This document shows, piece after piece, positions 42,535-49,514 of a stretch of DNA of 64,000 nucleotides. Made by a program: the position numbers and the translations under genes. Position 1 is the stretch's first letter. Every line of letters begins with the position of its first letter. This stretch comes from Trueperaceae bacterium (GTDB taxonomy: Bacteria; Deinococcota; Deinococci; Deinococcales; Trueperaceae), in the NCBI GenBank assembly GCA_036381595.1, contig DASVCN010000041.1:143773-207772 (forward strand), in the 5' to 3' direction. Below the pieces are notes generated by a model that was given only the letters and a program-made list of their open reading frames with translations, was not told the DNA's origin and searched no databases.

Positions 42535-43686
42535 GTGACCGAAACCGATCGGGCGGCGTTGCTGGCCGAGATCCACGCCAGCGCGCCACTGATGGTGATG
42601 GAGTTCGCCGGGGCGGGCTCTCGAGCGCTCTGGTGGCTCCACTCGGTCGGTGGCTCGTCGCGAACGATCCTCGAGGCGACCGACCGCTACGCTCCCGCAT
42701 CCCTGATGGAGGCCGTTGGCTTCGAACCGCGACGCTTCACCTCGCCGGAGGTGGCTGCCGCCCTCGCCGGGCACGCACGGCAGCGGGCAGGGATACTGGC
42801 GCCCACGGCCGCTGTCTTCGGCCTCGGTCTAACGGCCACGATCGCTACGGATCGACAGAAGCGCGGCGAGCACCGCTGCGAGATCGCCGTCCGGGACGGC
42901 TTCGGCACCACTCATTACGGAGTGACCCTGGCCAAAGGTGAGAGGGACCGAGCGGGTGAGGAAGAGCTGGTGAGCGAGCTGGCGATCCGCGCGGTAGCCG
43001 ACGCCAGCGGCGTCCTCGGCGCCCCCCTCCCGTCCCTGATGGAGGGCGAGGAGTTGCGGTTGGAGCTGGAGGCCCAAGGCCCGGCCGCGGAGTTCGTTCG
43101 CGGCGAGCGGGAGTGGTTGCTCCTGGCGCCCGACGGCAGCCAGGGTGGGGAGCTTCCCGAGAACGCGGCTATCTTCAGCGGTTCGTTCAACCCCGTGCAC
43201 CGGGGCCACCTGAGGTTGGCCGAGGCCGCCTCGTCACGATTGGGAACCCCGGTGGTGTTCGAACTCCCCCTCGTCAATGCCGAGAAGGCCGAGATCGGGC
43301 TGGAGGAGGCCAGACGGCGGGCTGGGCAGTTCCTCGGACACTTCCATCTGCTGCTAACTCGGGTCCCGCTCTTCAGTCAGAAGGCGAGGCTCTTCTCCGG
43401 TCGCACCTTCGTGGTCGGCGCCGACACCGCCGCCCGGCTGTTGGAGGCCCGCTTCTACGGCTCGCCCGCGGCGCGCGACCGGGCGATCGCCGAGCTCCGA
43501 GACCTGGGAGCGCGTTTCCTGGTCGCCGGCCGGCTGCGCGACGGCAACTTCCTCACCCTCGACGAACTCGATGTGCCCGAGGCGTCCGAAGGGATGTTCC
43601 TCTCCTTGGCCGAGGAGGATTTCCGGGAGGACCTCTCCTCGTCGCAGCTCAGGCGCAGGTGGCCGCGGCCGCCGCTGAGCGGTTAG
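42535..43686 (+). CDS. CinA-C-like / nicotinate-nucleotide adenylyltransferase-like fusion protein
   Basis: A 383-aa two-domain protein. Residues ~1-165 resemble the CinA C-terminal (PncC amidase) fold: SVGGSSRTILEATDRYAPASLME, GLTATIATDRQKRGEHRCEIAV, THYGVTLAKGERDRAGEEELVSELAI. Residues ~210-383 are a nucleotidyltransferase: AIFSGSFNPVHRGHLRLAEA (GxFxPxHxGH) and a late LSSSQLRRR matching ISSTxxR. PncC deamidates NMN to NaMN and NadD adenylylates NaMN, so the fusion could carry two NAD-salvage steps. GTG start, with TAGGCT 7 nt upstream. Domain calls are good; activity is inference. Confidence 0.8.
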   Translation: MTETDRAALLAEIHASAPLMVMEFAGAGSRALWWLHSVGGSSRTILEATDRYAPASLMEAVGFEPRRFTSPEVAAALAGHARQRAGILAPTAAVFGLGLTATIATDRQKRGEHRCEIAVRDGFGTTHYGVTLAKGERDRAGEEELVSELAIRAVADASGVLGAPLPSLMEGEELRLELEAQGPAAEFVRGEREWLLLAPDGSQGGELPENAAIFSGSFNPVHRGHLRLAEAASSRLGTPVVFELPLVNAEKAEIGLEEARRRAGQFLGHFHLLLTRVPLFSQKARLFSGRTFVVGADTAARLLEARFYGSPAARDRAIAELRDLGARFLVAGRLRDGNFLTLDELDVPEASEGMFLSLAEEDFREDLSSSQLRRRWPRPPLSG

Positions 43687-43767
43687 TTTCAGGAGCGAGC
43701 CGCACCGTCGAGGCGGCGGGCCGACGTTATCCTGTCGCAGTTCTTAGGGAACCGTTGGGAGGAGTAC

Positions 43768-44769
43768 GTGAACTACCGATATCTGGGACGCTCGGGGCTC
43801 AAGGTCTCCGAGCTTTCTTTCGGGGCCTGGGTGACCTTCGGCGAACAGATCGACGAGGAGCTGGCGTTCGAATGCATGGACACTGCCTACCGTGCCGGCG
43901 TCAACTTCTTCGACAATGCCGAGGTGTACGCCAGCGGCCAGGCCGAGAGGATGATGGGTAACGTCATCCGCCGGGCGGGCTGGAAACGGTCGGACTTGGT
44001 GGTCTCGACCAAGATCTTCTGGGGTGGGGACGGACCCAACGACCGCGGCCTGTCACGCAAGCACCTCATCGAGGGAACGGAAGCGGCGCTCGAGCGGTTG
44101 CAACTCGACTACGTCGACCTGGTCTTCTGCCATCGACCCGACCTGCACACTCCGGTCGAGGAGACGGTGCGGGCGATGAACTACCTGCTCGAGCGGGGCA
44201 AGGCGTTCTACTGGGGGACCTCCGAATGGTCTGCCGAACAGATCCGCGAGGCGTTCGAAGTCGCTCGCCGCGAGCACCTGGTTGGCCCGACGATGGAGCA
44301 GCCGCAGTACAACCTGTTCCACCGCCAACGGGTCGAAGTCGAGTACACGAGGCTCTACGAGGCGTTCGGCCTGGGCCTGACTACCTTCAGCCCGCTGGCG
44401 AGCGGGCTCCTTACCGGGAAGTACAACGACGGCATCCCCGAGGGAAGCCGCTTCGCGACCGAGGGTTACGAGTGGCTACGCAAGCGCCTGGAATCCCCGG
44501 AAGGGCAGGCGCAACTCGTGGCCGTCCGGAAGCTGGGACCGCTGGCCGAGGAGCTGGGAGCCTCCACCGCGCAACTGGCGCTCGCCTGGTGCCTGAAGAA
44601 CCCGAACGTCTCGAGCGTCATAACCGGGGCGACGAGACCCGAGCAGGTCGAGCAGAACATGAAGGCACTCGACCTGGTCGAGAAGCTCACCCCACAGGTG
44701 TTGGAGCGGATCGAACGGATAGTGGACAATCGGCCCGCTCCACTACCGGATCTGCGCGAGAGGCGGTAG
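43768..44769 (+). CDS. aldo/keto reductase (potassium-channel beta-subunit-like family)
   Basis: A 333-aa NADPH-dependent reductase. The catalytic set is visible: NFFDNAEVY (Asp and Tyr), VSTKIFW (Lys), VFCHRPD (His in place). NADP-binding motifs follow late ([16 protein letters not shown]). [22 protein letters not shown] is typical of the Kv-beta/YghZ branch. GTG start with GGGAGGAG 4 nt upstream. Stands alone before a terminator. Confidence 0.93.
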   Translation: MNYRYLGRSGLKVSELSFGAWVTFGEQIDEELAFECMDTAYRAGVNFFDNAEVYASGQAERMMGNVIRRAGWKRSDLVVSTKIFWGGDGPNDRGLSRKHLIEGTEAALERLQLDYVDLVFCHRPDLHTPVEETVRAMNYLLERGKAFYWGTSEWSAEQIREAFEVARREHLVGPTMEQPQYNLFHRQRVEVEYTRLYEAFGLGLTTFSPLASGLLTGKYNDGIPEGSRFATEGYEWLRKRLESPEGQAQLVAVRKLGPLAEELGASTAQLALAWCLKNPNVSSVITGATRPEQVEQNMKALDLVEKLTPQVLERIERIVDNRPAPLPDLRERR

Positions 44770-44780
44770 GCATCACGAGC

Positions 44781-44812
44781 AGGGGAGGGGCACCGTGCCG
44801 CGCCCCTCCCCT
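44781..44812. terminator. bidirectional hairpin terminator between the reductase and EF-hand genes
   Basis: AGGGGAGGGGC (44781-44791) and GCCCCTCCCCT (44802-44812) form a perfect 11-bp stem with a 10-nt loop. It lies between two converging genes (stops at 44769 and 44829) and can terminate both. Confidence 0.75.
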
Positions 44813-44828
44813 CCTACATGGCTCCGGG

Positions 44829-45824
44829 TTACTGCTGGTTGGCGTCGTCCCCTGCGTCCTCTGCGGGGTCGTTCATTTCGTCGTCCGCGGCGTTGTCGTC
44901 ACTTGCTTCATCCGCGGCGGCGTCCTCAGCTTCTTCGGTGGCGTCGTCCCCTGCGTCACCTGCTGCGGCTTCGTCGACTTCTTCGGTGGCGTCGTCCATG
45001 CCGGCGTCGTCCGCGGGGCTTGACTCGAAGCTGCTTCCCGCCGACTCGCCCAGGAAGAACGACTCGTCGAAGCCTCCCTCGGCTCCGCCGCCACCGGCAA
45101 CCCGAAATCCGGTCTCGAACCACTGGGCGTTGGCCTGGAACTCCTGCTGGTCGAACGTGCCGTTGGCGTCGGCATCGAATGTCGCCATCATGCCGCTGAC
45201 ATACTCGTGGGCGCTAAGTTGGCTGTCGGAGTTCGCGTCCCAGCTCTGGAACAGGTCTGGAGCGAAGGCAGAGGAGAACTCGGTCTCCTCATCGAGGAAC
45301 CCGTCGCCGTTCGCGTCCGCGGTCTCGAAGTCGGGCACGCCTCCCAGAGTGAAAGTATCTATCGCACCCTCGTATCGATCCTGTGAGATCCGTGCCGGCT
45401 CGTCGGAGATGAACTCGAAGAATCCGCCACGGAACTCGGCCTCGCTGAGGAAGCCGTCACCGTTCTCGTCGAAGGCTGTGAACGTCCAGGGCTGATCGCC
45501 CGCCGCTCCACCGCCGGCTACTGCAGCGTCGGCACCTTCTTCACCTTCATCCTGACCGACCACTTCGGCATCCTGGACGGCGTCGTCCCCCTCGTTGTCT
45601 CCGGGCAGGCCCGCAGCGTCTTCAGCGGGTTCAGCGCCTTCACCTTCGTCGGCCCCGACCACCTCCGTATCCTGGACCGCATCATCGCCTTCGTTGTCAC
45701 CGGGCAGGCCCGGAGCGCTCTCCTCCGCGGCGCCCCCCTCTCCTGCGCTACCCGCTTCCTGAGCGACCACCGGCGCCGCTACGAAGAACGCCACGGCGAT
45801 GAGCATCAACCAGATCCGTTTCAT
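44829..45824 (-). CDS. secreted acidic protein with four EF-hand-like loops (paralogue 1)
   Basis: A 331-aa Cys-free protein. Start ATG follows GGGGGG by about 4 nt. Signal peptide ~1-22 (ends APVVAQ). Residues 23-105 are acidic and contain a duplicated ~24-aa repeat. EF-type loops: D119-E130 (canonical, NGDG), D170-E182 (one residue long), D196-E207 (Ser at position 6) and D217-E228; loops 2 and 4 have Asp at position 9. A Gly-rich link (~243-251) and an Asp/Glu/Ala tail end the protein. It is a paralogue of the gene at 46999 and lies near an XoxF-like dehydrogenase operon. Likely a periplasmic or secreted Ca or lanthanide binder; the ion is inference. Confidence 0.85.
   Translation of the reverse strand: MKRIWLMLIAVAFFVAAPVVAQEAGSAGEGGAAEESAPGLPGDNEGDDAVQDTEVVGADEGEGAEPAEDAAGLPGDNEGDDAVQDAEVVGQDEGEEGADAAVAGGGAAGDQPWTFTAFDENGDGFLSEAEFRGGFFEFISDEPARISQDRYEGAIDTFTLGGVPDFETADANGDGFLDEETEFSSAFAPDLFQSWDANSDSQLSAHEYVSGMMATFDADANGTFDQQEFQANAQWFETGFRVAGGGGAEGGFDESFFLGESAGSSFESSPADDAGMDDATEEVDEAAAGDAGDDATEEAEDAAADEASDDNAADDEMNDPAEDAGDDANQQ
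45540..45710 (-). repeat. duplicated 24-residue coding repeat (period 99 bp)
   Basis: Within the EF-hand gene the segment GLPGDNEGDDAVQD-x-EVVG-x-DEGE is encoded twice (45639-45710 and 45540-45611), 33 codons apart, with two substitutions. It is an acidic linker repeat outside the EF-hands. Confidence 0.85.
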
Positions 45825-46065
45825 ATCTTCCCCCCTTTGTCGACTGCTGCCCACCTCGAGGTGGGCCGATACCAATCCAACGTAGGCAGTGCCCCGAGGT
45901 GGACACCGTGGGACCGTGCGGATTCTGTGCCCCGGGGCCCGGCCGCCGCCGGCTCGACAGCAGATCCGGACTCCCTGCATCGGGTTCCTGGCGCGGCTGC
46001 AGCAGGATAGGAGGAGCGCCTGGTCCCAATGGATCACCAACTCGGCACGGATGCGATTATGAGGT

Positions 46066-46755
46066 GTGCGACTCCTCGTGCTGTCCGATGTCCACGCCGA
46101 CCCGCGCTCGCTGGAACTGGTCCTTGCGCATGCCGGGGCTGAGGGGTGGGACGAGGCGATCTTCCTTGGAGACGCCGTTGGTTACGGCGAGGACGCCGCC
46201 GGCGCAGTCGCTCTGCTTCGGTCACTCCCGTTGCGCGCCGGTATCAAGGGCAACCACGAGGAGATGCTCGACGAACTGCGGGCCGGGCGCAGGCCAAACG
46301 CGGCTCGCCCCGTCGTCGCCACGCTAAGTAGGAATCTCGCCCAGCTCGCGCCCGACGACCTCTCCTACCTCGACGGGTTGCGAGAGCGGCACCTGGACGA
46401 GTCGTGGGGAGCCGTCCATGGCGCCCTTCGCCGGCGCTTCGAGTACCTGATAAGCGTCCCTCTCGCCCGCTCCAACGCCAGCCACATGAAGCGCGACCTC
46501 TACTTCGTTGGACATACGCACGTCCCGGCCGCCTACATCCAGGAGCCGGGAGCCGGCTGGTCGCTCCGGCCTTTCGGGCCAAATGGCGGGCGAATACGAC
46601 TGGCCGAAGGCGCGAGGGCGTTCCTCAATCCCGGAAGCGTGAGCGTACCGAGGGATGGCGTGGCGGGGGCGAGCTACGCGATCTTCGATGAGGGGGAGAG
46701 GGAGTTCAGAGTCGGGCGAGCCCCATTAGCTCCGCCGGCTCGAAGCTCTCATTAG
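46066..46755 (+). CDS. metallophosphoesterase (YfcE/MJ0936-type)
   Basis: A 229-aa calcineurin-like phosphoesterase. Motifs: LLVLSDVHADPRSLE (Asp, His), IFLGDAVGYGED, IKGNHEEM (Asn-His), AVHGALR, and YFVGHTHVPAAY (GHTH), followed by LNPGSVSVPRDG. Probably a phosphodiesterase of unknown substrate. GTG start (46066, or 46064 out of frame); no clear Shine-Dalgarno. It lies between the two EF-hand genes on the opposite strand. The last residues overlap nothing. Confidence 0.9.
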   Translation: MRLLVLSDVHADPRSLELVLAHAGAEGWDEAIFLGDAVGYGEDAAGAVALLRSLPLRAGIKGNHEEMLDELRAGRRPNAARPVVATLSRNLAQLAPDDLSYLDGLRERHLDESWGAVHGALRRRFEYLISVPLARSNASHMKRDLYFVGHTHVPAAYIQEPGAGWSLRPFGPNGGRIRLAEGARAFLNPGSVSVPRDGVAGASYAIFDEGEREFRVGRAPLAPPARSSH

Positions 46756-46804
46756 TTTTCGGTGACGGTCCGTCTCGCTGCGCTTGCCCTCCAGAAACAC
46801 AGGG

Positions 46805-46855
46805 TCTTAGCCAATGCGCAAGAGTGGGAGTTCGAATCCCAGTGGCTCTGCAGTA
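46805..46855 (+). other. tRNA 3'-end-like fragment
   Basis: A stretch with a T-arm-like TGGGA-GTTCGAA-TCCCA hairpin followed by GTGGCTC resembles the 3' part of a tRNA. Strict T-arm alignment breaks pairing, and no 5' partner for the acceptor strand is found upstream. It may be a degenerate tRNA fragment or an old attachment-site scar in the 243-nt gap before the second EF-hand gene; nothing else is seen in that gap. Confidence 0.2.
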
Positions 46856-46998
46856 CCTCCGGTGCCCACGCAGTTACCGCTCCAGAAATTACTGAACCTA
46901 TTCGCCTCTGCTGCTTGCCGACATACTGACGGGCGCCACCCAAGTAGCGCCCGCAGTCAGTTTGCCGAGTATCCTGATCCTTCGCTTACGGCAACTCC

Positions 46999-48159
46999 TT
47001 ACTGATCGCCAGCTTCGCCGGATTGTCCGGCGTCACCGCCTTCCGGCTCCGCCCCGGGCACCTTTTCCACTCCAACGTCTCCCGGAGCTCCTTGCTCGCC
47101 GACTTCACCCGGTGCCTGCTCGTCGTCGGGAATGATCTCGTCTCCCTCAGCAGCAAACTCGTCAGCCTCGTCCTCTTCGCCGCCGACGCCAACATCTCCA
47201 GGTGCACCCTGTTCGCCGACCTCACCTGGCGCATCTTCCTCTTGTTCTTCTTCCTGACCCGGCATGGCTCCAGCGTCACCCGGCTCTCCTGCCTCCGCTT
47301 CCTGGGGTTCAACCATCGTCATATCCCCAGTAAGGAAGAAGTCCTGGCTGAAGCCGCCTCCTGCACCACCGCCGCCGGCCACCTGTTCGAGATCGAGCCC
47401 GCTTGCGAACCAGAAAGCGTAATCCTCCAACTCCTCGGCCGCGATGACTCCGTCCTCGTTGTTATCGAAAGCGACGAACATGCCGCTGGCGAACTCCTGT
47501 TTGGCCAGTGAATCGTCATTGTTGGCGTCCCAGCGATCGAATGCTGCCGAGGCCAGGTCGCCGAACTCGTCCTTGCCAACGCTCCCATCATCGTTCGCAT
47601 CGACCTTGACCAGCGAGAACTGCTCCTGGTTCAGGCCGAATGTTTCAACGGCCGAGAGGTAGGTGATGGACTCGAGACCCGCCTCACCGGCGCCCGCCGA
47701 TACAAATGCGAAGAGCGACTCCTCGAACTCCGCCTCCGATATTGCGCCGTCCCCATCGGCATCGAAGGCTGGGAATGTCCAAGGCGCCTGTCCGACAGCG
47801 CCTCCGCCGGCGACACCTTCCTCGGTTTCCTCTTCCGCGGCAGCTGCATCCGACGCTTCGCCTTCCGCAGCCGCACCCTCGGCCGATTCGGCCTCTTCGA
47901 CCCCTTCGCCCGAAACCGAGCCTTCCTTTTCCTCACCCTCTGCGGCGCCGACATCTTCGCCCACAGCCCCGTCCTCACTGGCCTTCTCGCCAGCCGCTTC
48001 GCCGTTCTCAGAAGCGCCACTAGCAGAATCTTGCTCCTGCTGGTTACTAGCTGCCCCACTTCCCGCCGGGCCGCCTGAATCCTGGTCGGACTGACCGAGC
48101 GCCGGGGCACCCCATAAGACGACCAGGAGCGCCAGTGCAAGCCTTAACTTCGTCATCAT
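46999..48159 (-). CDS. secreted acidic protein with four EF-hand loops (paralogue 2)
   Basis: A 386-aa Cys-free protein. ATG 48159 or 48156; GGGGGAG lies just upstream. Signal peptide ~1-23 (LLVVLWGAPALGQ). Long acidic Ala/Glu/Gly region to ~115, then VAGGGAVGQAPWTFPAFD. Four canonical 12-residue EF loops follow: D133-E144, D187-E198, D211-E222, D232-E243. Then a Gly-rich link, an SQDFFL segment and an acidic tail with a repeated 16-aa PGEVGEQ unit. The core aligns along its length with paralogue 1 (PWTF-x-AFD, Gly-rich VAGGGGA, DxFFL). Divergent from the cytochrome/dehydrogenase operon across 459 bp, so co-regulation is likely. Confidence 0.87.
   Translation of the reverse strand: MMTKLRLALALLVVLWGAPALGQSDQDSGGPAGSGAASNQQEQDSASGASENGEAAGEKASEDGAVGEDVGAAEGEEKEGSVSGEGVEEAESAEGAAAEGEASDAAAAEEETEEGVAGGGAVGQAPWTFPAFDADGDGAISEAEFEESLFAFVSAGAGEAGLESITYLSAVETFGLNQEQFSLVKVDANDDGSVGKDEFGDLASAAFDRWDANNDDSLAKQEFASGMFVAFDNNEDGVIAAEELEDYAFWFASGLDLEQVAGGGGAGGGFSQDFFLTGDMTMVEPQEAEAGEPGDAGAMPGQEEEQEEDAPGEVGEQGAPGDVGVGGEEDEADEFAAEGDEIIPDDEQAPGEVGEQGAPGDVGVEKVPGAEPEGGDAGQSGEAGDQ
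47068..47232 (-). repeat. duplicated 16-residue coding repeat in the tail of paralogue 2 (period 117 bp)
   Basis: APGEVGEQGAPGDVGV is encoded at 47185-47232 and again at 47068-47115, 39 codons apart, within the acidic C-terminal tail. Confidence 0.85.
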
Positions 48160-48618
48160 TCTCCCCCATTCCAAAGAACCTGAGTCTCCGGCCGACCTGC
48201 CAGACACCTACCCGAAAGATAGCCAGGGAACCACACACCGACCGTGACCCTGGGAATAAAGGAGAACTGGCTTACCCTTGGGATGCGCACTACCAAGGTT
48301 CTTGTCTTCTGTCCGGTCTTCGCACCGACAAAGGTTGGCAGAACCCCTTTACCACATCTCAAACGCGATGTCCGGGGTGCCCTTTAGACAACGAAGTCAG
48401 TTGACCATCTTTCGGCGGCCGGGTGTATCATGCCGGCACGCTAACTTGGCCCAGACGCAGTTGAGCAGCTCTCTTGTCTGTTGGCCAATTAGATCCTGGC
48501 GCGGGCATATGTCAGCGGCTCGGCTTCACGAGGACAAGACCGAACGGGGACGGGGGCCAGGAGTCCGCGTTATGCACAAGCTCGGGGCAGTAGCTGGGGG
48601 AGTGAAAGGAGATCTATT
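48160..48618. other. 459-bp divergent intergenic region between EF-hand gene and cytochrome/PQQ-dehydrogenase operon
   Basis: No credible protein-coding frame. It must carry the promoters of both divergent units. A candidate forward promoter is at 48401-48431, leaving a leader of roughly 180 nt before the cytochrome gene. No clear minus-strand promoter or strong palindrome was identified. Confidence 0.6.
48401..48431 (+). promoter_or_regulatory. candidate promoter of the cytochrome/PQQ-dehydrogenase operon
   Basis: TTGACC (48401-48406) and TATCAT (48426-48431, preceded by TG at 48424-48425) are separated by 19 nt, slightly long. It is the best sigma70-like match in the divergent region. Confidence 0.4.
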
Positions 48619-49431
48619 ATGTTCAGGCAACGAGTCTTGGTTGGGGCGCTTGTTGCGGCAGTCCTGGGCGGGACTTCCGCCTTTGCCACGGCGCAAGCAA
48701 CGGTTCAGGTCGAGGAGCACGAAGAATACGGTGCTCACTTGGTGGATAGCGAGGGCCTTAGCCTTTACGTCTTCCTCGGCGATGCCGAGGCGGAGGGCAG
48801 TGCCTGCAACGCTGCTTGCGCTGCCGCCTGGCCACCCCTAACCACAGATGGGGAGGTTACGGCCGGTGAGGGCGCGGACCCCCAACTCGTCGGTACTATC
48901 GAACGGCCCGACGGAAATCAACAAGTCACCTACGATGGCTGGCCTCTTTACCACTATCTCGTCGACCGCAGCCCAGGCAGCACGGCAGGGCAAGGATCTG
49001 GCGATGAATGGTTCCTGATTTCACCCGATGGCACTGTCATCGGTGCTGATTTGCAGGCCTCCGGCGAAGCCGGTGGATCTGAAGCTGAAGATCAGGCTTC
49101 GGTCGCCGAGGAAGAAATTGACTTGGAAGCCCTAATGGCTGAAGGCGAAAGTATCTTCAACTCGATGTGCGCGGGTTGCCACGGTATGAACGGTGATCAG
49201 GAACTGGCCACCCATGTTCGTAAGATTACGGAAGCTGAAGAGACCGTATCGAGCGCCCCCGATCTCATCCGACAGATCATGTACGGCGGCGCCTACATGC
49301 CCGGCTTTGGAGACGTGCTCTCCAACGAGCAGATTCAGGCCGTCGCTAGTTATGTACGAAATTCCTTCGGGTACGATTTCGGCCCTGTCACTGAAGAGGA
49401 GGTGGTAACAGAGCGGGAGCGTTTCAATTGA
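48619..49431 (+). CDS. COG4315-repeat / cytochrome c fusion protein, exported
   Basis: A 270-aa exported protein. Signal peptide ~1-26. Residues ~35-140 match the COG4315 secreted repeat: HLVDSEGLSLYVFLGD, ACNAACAAAWPPL, VGTIERPDGNQQVTYDGWPLYHYL, WFLISPDGTVIG. After an acidic linker a class I cytochrome c domain begins near 163: heme motif CAGCH (Cys184, Cys187, His188) and probable axial Met227 in AYMPGFGD. AGGAG lies 8 nt before the ATG. Its stop lies close to the PQQ dehydrogenase start, so it is likely the dehydrogenase's electron acceptor, in the place of XoxG. Confidence 0.88.
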   Translation: MFRQRVLVGALVAAVLGGTSAFATAQATVQVEEHEEYGAHLVDSEGLSLYVFLGDAEAEGSACNAACAAAWPPLTTDGEVTAGEGADPQLVGTIERPDGNQQVTYDGWPLYHYLVDRSPGSTAGQGSGDEWFLISPDGTVIGADLQASGEAGGSEAEDQASVAEEEIDLEALMAEGESIFNSMCAGCHGMNGDQELATHVRKITEAEETVSSAPDLIRQIMYGGAYMPGFGDVLSNEQIQAVASYVRNSFGYDFGPVTEEEVVTERERFN

Positions 49432-49514
49432 ATGGTTCCGCCGTTTGGAGCAGGATTACCCCACCCAGTTGTAAGCGACACCTGAAAGACATCTCCTTCC
49501 TTTGGAGGCAAAAC

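Noticed and set aside
46741..46860. A complete tRNA gene
   Set aside because: The T-arm pairs only in a shifted register and no 5' strand complementary to the 3' GTGGCTC end exists at a suitable distance.
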